Positions 36,312-44,661 of a stretch of 64,000 bases of DNA are shown here, in pieces. The position numbers and the translations under genes were made by a program. Source of the stretch: Anaerolineales bacterium HSG25. GTDB taxonomy: Bacteria; Chloroflexota; Anaerolineae; 4572-78; J111. The notes beneath the pieces were generated by a model, which saw only the letters and a list, made by a program, of their open reading frames with translations, was not told where the DNA came from and made no database searches. The DNA is taken from the NCBI GenBank assembly GCA_030377865.1, contig JAUCGA010000003.1:57627-121626 (forward strand), in the 5' to 3' direction. The stretch's first letter is position 1. Each line of letters opens with the position of its first letter.

Positions 36312-36402
36312 AATGAGTATTAATTACCTTGTGCATGTTGGTCATAAGAAAGGTTCAACCTTAAAGATTGAACCTCTCTGGAACACGCAACTCATTTGCT
36401 TC
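36312..36402. repeat. Family-B palindromic element
   Basis: Ends GGAATGAGTATTAATTACC and CGCAACTCATTTGCTTCCAA; inner hairpin AAGGTTCAACCTT / AAGATTGAACCTCT. Confidence 0.7.
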
Positions 36403-36481
36403 CAATTCTTTACAAGAGAAGATTAACGTACAGATCAAAACATTTCTGGTATAAAAACTCTTTATCATTCTGGAGCAAGCG

Positions 36482-38866
36482 TTACACTAACTGCTCAATC
36501 GTTTCCAATAAATTTCCCTGATCAAAGTTGCTTTTAACAATATAAGCATCTGCGCCGACCTCAATTCCCCGTGCCTTGTCAGCGGGAGAATCGAGCGAGG
36601 TAACGAGAATAACCGGTACTATGGAGTAACGGGAATCAGCTTTGATTTTTTCAGTCAACGAAAAACCATCTAAGTAAGGCATATTAATATCAGACACAAC
36701 CAAATTAGGCAAACCCTCAGACATCAACAAAGACAACGCCTCTTGACCGTTGGTGGCAAGGTCAACATTGTATCCGGCGGCCTCCAAGATGTTTTTCTCT
36801 AGGGTACGAGTGGTGATTGAATCATCTACGACCAAAATTCGTTTTTCAGTGATAGTACTATTTTGCCCATTTATATGGGAATCGGTCACAGTTCGACTTT
36901 GGGTATGATTCGCTAATTTAACCAAATCGGCGGTATGAAGCACCAAAACCACCTCACCAGAGCCAAGCACTGTCGCACCCGCAATACCGCTGACTTTGAC
37001 CAACTGTTTGCCCATGTTCTTCATAACAATCTCTTGTTCGCCTTCCAAACTATTTACAATTAACCCTAACCGTTTTTCGGCCACTGCGACCACGACCACT
37101 GTTAGTTTTTGTTGATGCCTCCGCGGGCTGACCGGTAGTTCTAACAGGTCTTCTAGCCAAACAACTCCCACGGCTTGTCCTTGATAGGTGATGACTTCTC
37201 GACCTTCAACACGTCCCAATTCAGTCTGATTAACCTCTAACATGCGTTCCACCGTCGAGAAGGGCAAGGCATAAATCTGGTCACTAACTCGTACCAAAAG
37301 CCCGCGTGAACTAGCCAAGGTTAATGGCAGAGTAATTGTAAATATCGTCCCCTGCTTCGGTTCAGAGCTAACATTTAGAGTTCCATGTAATTCGGCCACA
37401 TTTTGACGAACAACATCTAAGCCTACCCCACGCCCAGAAATATCTGTAATAATTTTACTGGTTGACAGGCCAGAACTGAAAATCAACATGGCCGTATCAT
37501 GATCGGTTAGCTTTCTAGCCTCAACAGTCGTGAGTTGCTTGCTTTGCATCGCGGAATGTCGGATGGCCTCTAAATCTAGCCCAGCACCATCATCACTGAC
37601 CGTAATTACTACATTATGACCTTGTTGTTTGGCTGACAGGGTAATACACCCCTCGACCTGCTTGCCTACCTGTTGGCGTTGTTTAGGGGTGTCGATGCCA
37701 TGATCAACCGCGTTACGAAGCAAGTGCATCAACGGATCTTTTATTTCTTCCAGCACTCGTTTATCAAGTTCGGTTTCACCACCAACAATATTGAGCCGAA
37801 TCAGCTTCTTCTGCTGACGGGCTAGGTCTCGCACCATGCGCTCAAAGGTCGTAGTGATGGTGGTCAATGGCAACATGCGGATCCGCTTAATCTCCTCTTG
37901 CAACTCGTCAATCACTAAAGAGAGACGCATGGCATCATTAGACAGTTGCCGATATAAAACATTCGACTGGACATTTAAGGCTCGAATTCGGTCTTGTGTT
38001 TGGGAGGTAAAATTAACGACCGCGGCCACATCTTTGTCGGTATTGGCCTCATCTTGGCGAGTTAAACGATTATGATTTCCCCGCAAACCAAGCCATTCTT
38101 TGTGCCATTGAGTCGCAAAATTCTGCATATCCCGCACTTCGGCCAACCGTTGCTCAATCCGAATTTTTGTCCCCAACAACTCGCTAAACTGAGCCATTAA
38201 GGTATCTAATTTATTAACTGAAACCCGAATCGTTTCATCAGCAAAAACTGAGGAAGTAGCCGATCGACTTAAATCATTAGAAGTCACTGGATTTGGCACT
38301 AAATCATCAGAAATATCTTGCTGATTTAATGATGGATCTGACATTTTATCAGATGCGTCAACGATAGATACCGGCGGTTGATCCTCGCCGTTGAGTTCAA
38401 CCGCCGGTATCACCTCAGAAGGAGGAGGCGTGGTGTTAATATCTTCTAGGGGTGGGTCAGGATTTTTACTAGCCGCTTCAATGTTGCTGAGTAGGGCAAT
38501 AACAGTGGCTGGTGCGGTGGTTTGACCAGCATCAACCCGCTCAATCATCAGCCCAACCGCGTCAAGAGCTTGGTAAAGCAGGTCGAACAGTTCCGGTTTT
38601 AATTGGCGACCCTGCTCCTTAACCTGTAACAAAATATCCTCCAAGCCATGCCCAATACTTTCGATGGTGGTCATGCCCACCGAACGAGCCGCCCCTTTTA
38701 GGCTATGCGCTTCTCGAAACAACTCTTGTAAGAGCATTTGTCGTTCAGCAGTGGTTGGATTTTTTTCTAAAGCCAACAACCCTTGATTGATTTTTTGAAC
38801 ATGTTCAACCTGCTCAGACTTAAAACTTTCGATCAGTTGTTGTCGAATATTTTCACTAATGCCCAT
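36482..38866 (-). CDS. CheA-type hybrid histidine kinase (Hpt - kinase - CheW - receiver)
   Basis: 794 residues. Hpt domain 1-110 with phosphorylatable H54 (REAHSLKGAARSVGM). An acidic linker leads to the dimerisation helices (about 215-335), then HATPase about 340-515 with N385 (HLLRNAVDHGID) and ISGRGVGLD. A CheW-like domain spans 520-650, and a C-terminal receiver 675-794 has D726 and K778. The layout matches FrzE/PilL-like kinases of chemosensory or pilus-control systems. No MCP or separate CheW gene is adjacent. AGGAG ribosome site. Heads the cassette with the RsbT-like protein and receiver. Confidence 0.94.
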   Translation of the reverse strand: MGISENIRQQLIESFKSEQVEHVQKINQGLLALEKNPTTAERQMLLQELFREAHSLKGAARSVGMTTIESIGHGLEDILLQVKEQGRQLKPELFDLLYQALDAVGLMIERVDAGQTTAPATVIALLSNIEAASKNPDPPLEDINTTPPPSEVIPAVELNGEDQPPVSIVDASDKMSDPSLNQQDISDDLVPNPVTSNDLSRSATSSVFADETIRVSVNKLDTLMAQFSELLGTKIRIEQRLAEVRDMQNFATQWHKEWLGLRGNHNRLTRQDEANTDKDVAAVVNFTSQTQDRIRALNVQSNVLYRQLSNDAMRLSLVIDELQEEIKRIRMLPLTTITTTFERMVRDLARQQKKLIRLNIVGGETELDKRVLEEIKDPLMHLLRNAVDHGIDTPKQRQQVGKQVEGCITLSAKQQGHNVVITVSDDGAGLDLEAIRHSAMQSKQLTTVEARKLTDHDTAMLIFSSGLSTSKIITDISGRGVGLDVVRQNVAELHGTLNVSSEPKQGTIFTITLPLTLASSRGLLVRVSDQIYALPFSTVERMLEVNQTELGRVEGREVITYQGQAVGVVWLEDLLELPVSPRRHQQKLTVVVVAVAEKRLGLIVNSLEGEQEIVMKNMGKQLVKVSGIAGATVLGSGEVVLVLHTADLVKLANHTQSRTVTDSHINGQNSTITEKRILVVDDSITTRTLEKNILEAAGYNVDLATNGQEALSLLMSEGLPNLVVSDINMPYLDGFSLTEKIKADSRYSIVPVILVTSLDSPADKARGIEVGADAYIVKSNFDQGNLLETIEQLV

Positions 38867-39056
38867 AAATAACTCCTGACTTCAATCATATTTAGATCAT
38901 GGAACCGAAATCTACACCTACTACTATACCAAACTTTTGCCCAAATAGTTAACCCAACTCTGTCCCAACTTAGACCCATTTTTGGGAAAATCCCCTTGAA
39001 GGACGCTACTCGACCTCTCCTGCGAGGTATGTAGTTTTCCTCGCAGGTGTTGTAGC

Positions 39057-39209
39057 CGAAACGAAGACCATAGCCACATGCTAATTAAATAAAAAATTTT
39101 CGACAGGACCTACGACAGGATTGACAGGTTTTTTTGCCTTTAATCTTGTTAATCCTGTCAGATATTTTTCTATATTTAGCCAAGACTAAAAAACCTGTCG
39201 GGTAACAAA
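39057..39209. mobile_element. Family-A MITE-like element (decayed left end)
   Basis: Right end AAAAACCTGTCGGGTAACAAA, core 9-mers; left end reads CACATGCTAATTAAATAAAA without the TACCCGAC word. Upstream, 39020-39050 has a CTGCGAGGTATGTAG / CTCGCAGG hairpin. Confidence 0.65.
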
Positions 39210-39224
39210 TCCCTACAACCCATG

Positions 39225-39253
39225 TTGACAGCATATCGAGACAATGTTATAAT
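39225..39253 (+). promoter_or_regulatory. Consensus sigma-70 promoter
   Basis: TTGACA at 39225-39230, exactly 17 bases, TATAAT at 39248-39253. Both hexamers are perfect consensus, unusual in this window. It fires toward the leader peptide at 39304. Confidence 0.8.
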
Positions 39254-39303
39254 CACGCCTAATTTATAAACTGACCTTGTTATATGGGGTTTGAAAGCCG
39301 ATT

Positions 39304-39471
39304 ATGCTAAGTTCCAACCATCAAATATCCAACTTAATCGTGGTCACGGCAAAAGTTGTGACCAATACTACCAACACCATCACTACCAACGTTGTGCTAA
39401 CTGCCACACCTAGCACAACTATTTGCCGTTTATTAGTGATCGGAGGTTGCCCCACGCGGACAAGGTTGTAA
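39304..39471 (+). CDS. Threonine/valine-rich leader peptide (candidate attenuator leader)
   Basis: 55 codons starting at ATG 39304 and ending TAA 39469-39471. By my count 13 residues are Thr and 7 Val; codons 15-41 include the dense run VVTNTTNTITTNVVLTATPS. This is the pattern of thr/ilv leader peptides (compare E. coli thrL). It lies about 50 bases downstream of a perfect promoter and ends just before mutually exclusive hairpins (39501-39552). The ribosome site is weak (GAAAG). The threonine genes thrC, asd and thrH lie 2.4 kb downstream on the same strand. Identity as a leader is an inference; the minus-strand 79-aa frame over the same bases is rejected. Confidence 0.55.
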   Translation: MLSSNHQISNLIVVTAKVVTNTTNTITTNVVLTATPSTTICRLLVIGGCPTRTRL

Positions 39472-39500
39472 ACAAACAACCCACAATCCAATACCTTAAG

Positions 39501-39552
39501 GGCCTCGATACCGAAGCCGGTCGCTTCCGAATGGAACATGGCTGGCTTTTTT
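39501..39552 (+). promoter_or_regulatory. Attenuator-like alternative hairpins
   Basis: Terminator form: AAGCCGG (39514-39520) pairs with CTGGCTT (39542-39548), with an inner TTCC/GGAA stem, followed by TTTTTT. Competing form: GGCCTCG (39501-39507) pairs with CGAAGCC (39512-39518), which uses the same 5' arm and would prevent termination. Confidence 0.5.
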
Positions 39553-39573
39553 GTTGTCAAGTGGTAGCCGCCC

Positions 39574-39843
39574 TCTTGTTACCCGACAGGCTTTTTAGCC
39601 TCGACTAAACACAAAGAAATATCTGACGGATTAACAGAATTAACAAGATTATATGGTGGTCAAGATGATGTTGGAGTGCAATGGGTTCAGCCATTGCTTT
39701 TGGCAACGGCTAAACCCGTTGCACTCCATTTTCAACATTAGTCTGACCACTACAGAATTAACAAGGTTAAAGGCAAAAAATCCTGTTAATCCTGTTAATT
39801 CTGTCGAAAAATTTTTTATTTAATCAGCATGTCGGGTACTGAG
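39574..39843. mobile_element. Family-A element carrying a nested family-I element
   Basis: Ends CTTGTTACCCGACAGG and CATGTCGGGTACTGAG. Family-I copy at 39654-39754 (TGGTGGTCAAGATGATGTTG ... CAACATTAGTCTGACCACTA) with GGAGTGCAATGGG...CCCGTTGCACTCC inside. The family-A flanks do not match each other. Confidence 0.75.
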
Positions 39844-39866
39844 AAAACTTGTCACAATTTACAACT

Positions 39867-41330
39867 ATGCAAAAAAATAACAACTATCAAATTATAACTA
39901 TACTACTCGGCCTTCTATGTTTGACTCTGGTAGCCTTTGCTCCCCCCGCCGACAGTCCGCCGGAAATATGTAGGGGTGGCGAGAATATTTTACCCAATTG
40001 CAACTTTAGTGCCGGATTACAGGGCTGGGTTCCCTATTTTGAAGAAGGTGGGGCTGATGTTACGGTCTTGCAAGGCGGCGGTGAATGTCATGCGCCCGAC
40101 TGTCCAGCCGCCTATCTGGTGACGACTGACTATTTTGTGGGCGGTATCTATCAGCAGGTGTCGGTTGCACCGGGCAATACCTATCAGGCCAACGTGGTCT
40201 GGTTGGTGCTAGACTCGCTCAGTAATGACAGCGGGATTCGGGCACAAGTCGGGCCAATTGGACGGAAATTAGGCATCGATCCCACTGGCGGTACTGATCC
40301 TCGCTCACCCAATGTAATTTGGGGGCCGGAGAATGAACGCCGCGACTGTAAAATTTGTGACGGTCAGGAGGTGACGGCCACGGCGCAGGCCGATGTGATT
40401 ACTCTGTTTGTGCGGATTGATGACCGCTGGAAGCTACGAGCCAAAGAAAAGGGGTTTGATCTACCGCCGAGCAAAGACCAGTTCTGGATTGATGATGTTG
40501 GCATGCGACAGGTGTCCGGTGATAACGTGCCTCAGCCTGCTCCCACCGACACCCCAGAGCCTGCGCCAGTGCCAACTGATACGCCCGAACCCGCTCCGAC
40601 CGACACCCCAGAGCCTGCCCCCACCGATACACCGGACATGCAAACTCAGGCTGAAGAGGAGATCGACGAAAGTGAGGTTGCTAGTAGTGACGAGGCGACT
40701 GGTGAAGAGGAGATTAGTGCTGACGAGGCGACTGGTAAAGAGGAGGTTAGTGCTGACGAGGCAACTGAAATCGACGCTGACATGGCAGAAACCGACACCA
40801 TCAGCGATACCGAAATTTCGGAACTGTCGGCGGTCAACACTAGCCCCATCGCCACACCCACCCCCTCAACCGAAGAGACCGAGTCGGAGGCAGAATCGGA
40901 TGAAACAACCCATCAGGCTGATGAGGCAGAGTTTCAGGCTGATGAAAATGAAACCGAGTCGGATTCTGAGGCTGATGCCAGCACTGATTCTAATGAAGAG
41001 ACCGGAGATAATTCAACCGAGACAGCGACGGAACTGCCGACGATTGCGGCCACCGAAGCACCAGATCGCTTGCCGACATTGACTCCGTCAGCCACGCCCT
41101 CACCAACAAACACACCCGATGCCACCGCGGTCGCAAAACGAGTGGAGCCAATCGCCGATGCGCCCTCGTCAGACCGACAGAGTGCCCCTACTCAAACCGA
41201 AGCAGAGGCTGAGACCAGTTGGTTAGCGACCACCGGGCCACTACTCTGCCTGAGCGGCCTTTTTCTAATGGCGACGGCCATGTTTTTGATGGGATTGGTC
41301 TGGTTGTATCGGCTTAGTCAGAATACGTGA
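39867..41330 (+). CDS. Surface protein with CBM-like head, acidic/Pro-Thr stalk and LAXTG-like anchor
   Basis: Start placed at the ATG giving MQKNNNYQII (487 aa). Signal peptide about 1-28. Head domain about 35-215 with four or more cysteines and a NILPNCNFSAGLQGWVPYFE opening like CBM4/9 or similar carbohydrate-binding folds. Then PTDTPEP repeats, an acidic region with repeated SADEATGKEEV units, a second Pro/Thr tract, and a C-terminal LATTG, hydrophobic helix and WLYRLSQNT. The last resembles a sortase LAXTG sorting signal; a simple membrane anchor is the alternative. Probably cell-surface exposed. Confidence 0.75.
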   Translation: MQKNNNYQIITILLGLLCLTLVAFAPPADSPPEICRGGENILPNCNFSAGLQGWVPYFEEGGADVTVLQGGGECHAPDCPAAYLVTTDYFVGGIYQQVSVAPGNTYQANVVWLVLDSLSNDSGIRAQVGPIGRKLGIDPTGGTDPRSPNVIWGPENERRDCKICDGQEVTATAQADVITLFVRIDDRWKLRAKEKGFDLPPSKDQFWIDDVGMRQVSGDNVPQPAPTDTPEPAPVPTDTPEPAPTDTPEPAPTDTPDMQTQAEEEIDESEVASSDEATGEEEISADEATGKEEVSADEATEIDADMAETDTISDTEISELSAVNTSPIATPTPSTEETESEAESDETTHQADEAEFQADENETESDSEADASTDSNEETGDNSTETATELPTIAATEAPDRLPTLTPSATPSPTNTPDATAVAKRVEPIADAPSSDRQSAPTQTEAEAETSWLATTGPLLCLSGLFLMATAMFLMGLVWLYRLSQNT

Positions 41331-41437
41331 AGCGTGAAGCGTGAAGCGTGAAGCGTGAATATGTGAAGCGTGAATACGTGAAGCGTGAATACGTGAAGCG
41401 TGAATACGTGAAGCGTGAATACGTGAATATGTGAATA
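41325..41437. repeat. Tandem array of GTGAAGC / GTGAATAC units
   Basis: About a dozen 7-8 base units starting inside the preceding stop codon region. Flanks the family-I element at 41440; a related array in inverse orientation follows at 41590. Confidence 0.85.
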
Positions 41438-41439
41438 TG

Positions 41440-41589
41440 TGTGATGGTCAAGATGATGTTGAAAACCATGTCATACTGAGCCGAAGGCGAAGTATTCGCC
41501 CGAATCTAAGGAGATTCGGGTAAGAGAGACCCTTCGCACAAAACGCTCAGGGTGACATAATCTTTTTCAACATCAAGCTGACCACTACA
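41440..41589. mobile_element. Family-I element carrying a TGTCATACTGAGC module
   Basis: Ends GTGATGGTCAAGATGATGTT and AACATCAAGCTGACCACTACA. Flanks GAATATGT and GAATATAT could be an imperfect 8-bp duplication, but the flanking array makes this uncertain. Inside: CATGTCATACTGAGCCGAAG, a CCCGAATCTAAGGAGATTCGGG hairpin and CTCAGGGTGACATAA. Confidence 0.75.
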
Positions 41590-41706
41590 GAATATATGAA
41601 TATGTGAATACGTGAAGCGTAATAAGGTAATACGTATCACGTATCACGCAACACGTATCACGCAACACGCAACACGCAACACGTATCACGCAACACGCAA
41701 CACGTT
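41590..41706. repeat. Tandem array of CACGTAT / CACGCAA units
   Basis: Short units (ACGTATCACGCAACACG) that are approximately the inverse complement of the array at 41325. Confidence 0.8.
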
Positions 41707-41728
41707 CATTATATAACCTAAAACAAGG

Positions 41729-41819
41729 GTAAAAGTTCAGTAAAATAGCCCTAGAAACCCGATTTCTTTAAGAAATCGGGTTTCTGACACTCTTTCTGGC
41801 GAGTTCACTGAATATTTAC
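41729..41819. mobile_element. Family-C MITE-like element upstream of thrC
   Basis: 91 bp, ends GTAAAAGTTCAGTAAAA and GTTCACTGAATATTTAC, exact 8-bp duplication AAACAAGG (41721-41728, 41820-41827). Inner hairpin AAACCCGATTTCTTT / AAGAAATCGGGTTT. The right-hand duplication forms the AAGGA ribosome site of thrC. Confidence 0.93.
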
Positions 41820-41836
41820 AAACAAGGAATAATATT

Positions 41837-43138
41837 ATGTCTTATGATCTATCATTTCAACTAAAATGTATTGACTGTAATAAAACCTATCCAGTTGACC
41901 AAGTACGTTATCGCTGTGACTGTGGTAGTCAACTTGATGTATGGCACGATTTGGCGGCACTTACGCCCAAACTCAGCCAAAAGTTATTTAATGGCCGAGT
42001 TTCTGGCGCGCCCGGTCCAGCCGTCGTTCCAACCGACGAATCGGGGGTGTGGCGTTATCGAGAGTTAATTTTACCGGCTCTGCCCGACCAAATTGTCTCG
42101 CGCCCAGAAGGGAACACCCGTCTGTATCAGCATAACCGTGTGGCAGAGTGGGCTGGGGTGGACAATTTTTACCTTAAGCATGAAGGGGAAAACCCAAGTG
42201 GCTCCTTTAAGGATCGGGGCATGACGGTCGGGGTGACACAGGCCAAACTACTCGGCTCGACCGCGGTGGCCTGCGCCTCAACGGGCAACACCTCGGCTTC
42301 GTTGGCCGCTTATGCCGCTCTGGCTGGCATGTCCGCCTTCATCTTCATTCCGAGTGGTAAAATCGCCGCCGGAAAGTTGGCTCAGGCACTGGCCTACGGA
42401 GCGAAAACCTTACAGATTGAGGGTGATTTTGATGATGCCATGAATCTGGTACAGGAAGTTTGTAACGACATGGGTATCTATCTGCTCAACTCGCTCAACC
42501 CGTTCCGACTAGAGGGACAAAAATCGATTCCACTAGAGATTATTCAGGGCTTCAACTGGAATCCGCCTGACTGGATCGTGCTTCCGGCGGGCAATTTGGG
42601 CAACACCGCGGCCTTTGGAAAAGCGCTCTACGAGGCTAAGGAGTTGGGTCTCATCAGCAAGATGCCTCGCCTTGCCTGTGTGCAAGCGGCTGGAGCCAGC
42701 CCTTTCTTCCAAAGTTACGAAACTCGGTTTAAGGAGCATATCACCATGAAAGCCAACACGGTTGCTACGGCAATTAGTATTGGTAATCCGGTCAGTTATT
42801 CACGCGCTATTCGATCATTAAACTGGACAAACGGTGTGGTCACAAGCGTCAACGATCAGCAAATTATGGATGCCAAGGCGATTGTCGATCAGGCAGGTAT
42901 CGGGTGTGAACCGGCCTCTGCCGCGTCGTTGGCGGGGACACGTCGTCTGGTCGAGGAGGGAGTCATCAAGCCGGATGAGACTGTAGTCGGCATTTTAACC
43001 GGCAACCTTCTTAAAGACCCAGTTGCCACTGTCGATTACCATACTGGCAACTGGGCCGAGGCAAAGTTTGCTAATCCACCCGTTAAGGTCGGGGCTGACT
43101 TAGACTCTGTCCGACGAGTGATTGAGAAACAGTTGTGA
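41837..43138 (+). CDS. thrC: Threonine synthase
   Basis: 433 residues. N-terminal zinc-ribbon-like part (CIDCNKTYPV, then RCDCGSQLD) as in the archaeal/plant-type enzymes. PLP lysine K125 in NPSGSFKDRGMT; CASTGNTSASLAAYAALAGM binds the PLP phosphate. Converts O-phosphohomoserine to threonine. AAGGA ribosome site nine bases upstream, contributed by a transposon duplication. Asd and thrH follow on the same strand, forming a threonine-branch cluster. Confidence 0.96.
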   Translation: MSYDLSFQLKCIDCNKTYPVDQVRYRCDCGSQLDVWHDLAALTPKLSQKLFNGRVSGAPGPAVVPTDESGVWRYRELILPALPDQIVSRPEGNTRLYQHNRVAEWAGVDNFYLKHEGENPSGSFKDRGMTVGVTQAKLLGSTAVACASTGNTSASLAAYAALAGMSAFIFIPSGKIAAGKLAQALAYGAKTLQIEGDFDDAMNLVQEVCNDMGIYLLNSLNPFRLEGQKSIPLEIIQGFNWNPPDWIVLPAGNLGNTAAFGKALYEAKELGLISKMPRLACVQAAGASPFFQSYETRFKEHITMKANTVATAISIGNPVSYSRAIRSLNWTNGVVTSVNDQQIMDAKAIVDQAGIGCEPASAASLAGTRRLVEEGVIKPDETVVGILTGNLLKDPVATVDYHTGNWAEAKFANPPVKVGADLDSVRRVIEKQL

Positions 43139-43140
43139 AA

Positions 43141-43359
43141 TAAGTAGTTTTCAGAACTAACTTGTAAAAAACAGAAGTGTACCCATAATAGGCGGGTAGC
43201 GCGAAGCCTCCTTGAAGGAGGATATACCTGCCAAATACCCGTTGCGATTACATAATCGCAACGATCAGGAAAACAGGAGTGTCAAAATTGTATTTTGACA
43301 GCAAGAATGAAATTCTTGCACTCCGGGAAAAGTGACAACTTAGAAATGAAAGTTACTTA
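43141..43359. mobile_element. Family-G element (219 bp)
   Basis: Ends TAAGTAGTTTTCAGAACTAA and AATGAAAGTTACTTA. Four hairpins inside, including GGCGGGTAGCGCGAAGCC, GTTGCGATTACATAATCGCA and GGAGTGTCAAAATTG...CTTGCACTCC. An almost identical copy lies inverted at 57494. It separates thrC and asd. Confidence 0.85.
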
Positions 43360-43416
43360 TGACATATGATGTCAATCTAAAATCGTCAATCTAAAATCTA
43401 AAATTCGGAGATTATT

Positions 43417-44487
43417 ATGAGTAAAATAAAAGTAGGTGTTTTAGGAGCCACCGGCGCGGTCGGACAACGATTCGCTCAACTCGTGGCTGACCATCCATAT
43501 TTTGACTTGCAGGTGTTAGCCGCGTCGGATCGCTCGGCGGGAAAAACTTATCGAGAGGCGACCAACTGGATATTAACCGACCCCATGCCCGAATCGCTGG
43601 CCGATGTGACCGTACAACCCATGTCTACCGACCTCGACTGCCCGTACCTCTTTTCAGCCTTGCCCACAGAGCAAGCGAGAGAATGGGAGAGCAAATTGGC
43701 TGGAGCAGGATATGGTATTTTTAGCAACGCGGGCGCACACCGCATGGATGAAGATGTGCCACTGCTAATCCCCGAGGTGAACCCCGACCATTTGGGGTTG
43801 TTGGAAATCCAACGAGCCAAGCGGGGCTGGTCAGACGGATTTATTGTCACCAATCCAAACTGCACCTCGATTCCGGTGACAATGGCTTTGGCTCCGCTCC
43901 ATGCTAAATACGGGGTTGAGGCGGCAATCACCACCTCGATGCAGGCCGCATCGGGAGCGGGCTATCCGGGTGTGCCGAGTTTGGATCTGCTGGACAATTT
44001 GATTCCCTTTGTGGCTGAGAGCGAAGAGGTGAAAATGGGCGCTGAACCAAACAAAATGTTGGGTTTGCTGACCAATGGTAAGGTTGAGCAGGCGGGTATT
44101 ACGATTAGCGCCCACTGTAACCGAGTGCCGGTCACCGATGGTCATACCGTTACGGTATCGGTTAAGTTCAAGCAAGAAGTAACTATTGATGGTATTTTGG
44201 AAACATGGCGTAACTGGCAACCTGTGCCACAGCAACTCGATTTGCCGTGGGCACCACAACCACCATTGGTAGTAAAAAGCGAACAAAATCGCCCACAACC
44301 ACGACTTGACCGTGACGAGGGGCGAGGCATGGCCGCGGTGATTGGTCGCCTACGTCCCTGCGAAGTGCTGGATGTTCGTTTTGTCTGTTTGGCTCACAAT
44401 ACTATTCGGGGCGCGGCGGGTGGCTCTGTCCTAAATGCTGAGTTAATGCAGGCTCAAGGAATGTTGAAAAATGGGAGTGGGGAGTAA
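43417..44487 (+). CDS. asd: Aspartate-semialdehyde dehydrogenase
   Basis: 356 residues of the fungal/archaeal-type subfamily. Rossmann motif GATGAVGQRF at 10-19, catalytic C149 (TNPNCTSIPV) and H243 (VTDGHTVTV). Makes aspartate semialdehyde, the branch point to lysine, threonine and methionine. GGAG eight bases upstream. Downstream of thrC, so feeds the same pathway. Confidence 0.96.
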   Translation: MSKIKVGVLGATGAVGQRFAQLVADHPYFDLQVLAASDRSAGKTYREATNWILTDPMPESLADVTVQPMSTDLDCPYLFSALPTEQAREWESKLAGAGYGIFSNAGAHRMDEDVPLLIPEVNPDHLGLLEIQRAKRGWSDGFIVTNPNCTSIPVTMALAPLHAKYGVEAAITTSMQAASGAGYPGVPSLDLLDNLIPFVAESEEVKMGAEPNKMLGLLTNGKVEQAGITISAHCNRVPVTDGHTVTVSVKFKQEVTIDGILETWRNWQPVPQQLDLPWAPQPPLVVKSEQNRPQPRLDRDEGRGMAAVIGRLRPCEVLDVRFVCLAHNTIRGAAGGSVLNAELMQAQGMLKNGSGE

Positions 44488-44532
44488 AGGAAGTAGGAGG
44501 TAAGGATACATCGACACCTGCTTCCTCACCCT

Positions 44533-44644
44533 AGGAATGAGATTTTTTTAACTTGTGCAGTTGGCGCGTCGGCTTCCAGCCGACATGCTGGCTGGAAGCC
44601 AGTAGCTCTCCAATCAAACACGCAACTTATTTAATCTCGATTCC
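44533..44644. repeat. Family-B palindromic element with GGCTTCCAGC hairpin
   Basis: Ends AGGAATGAGATTTTTTTAAC and AACTTATTTAATCTCGATTC; inner CGTCGGCTTCCAGCCGACAT and GCTGGCTGGAAGCCAG. Confidence 0.75.
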
Positions 44645-44661
44645 CTATCAAGAAAACAATC

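Noticed and set aside
39291..39413. Alternative histidine leader frame (TTG start, QYYQHHHYQ)
   Set aside because: A TTG start, only a few His codons and a stop well before the hairpins; the Thr/Val frame fits the downstream genes better.
39321..39560. Minus-strand 79-codon frame over the leader region
   Set aside because: Composition (VVMVLVVLVTTF) is the shadow of the Thr/Val-rich plus-strand leader; no ribosome site, and the consensus promoter points the other way.
40399..41125. Several frames antisense or shifted within the surface-protein gene
   Set aside because: Low-complexity shadows of the Pro/Thr/Glu repeats.
41325..41706. CRISPR-like repeats before thrC
   Set aside because: Units of 7-8 bases with no unique spacers; simple tandem arrays.
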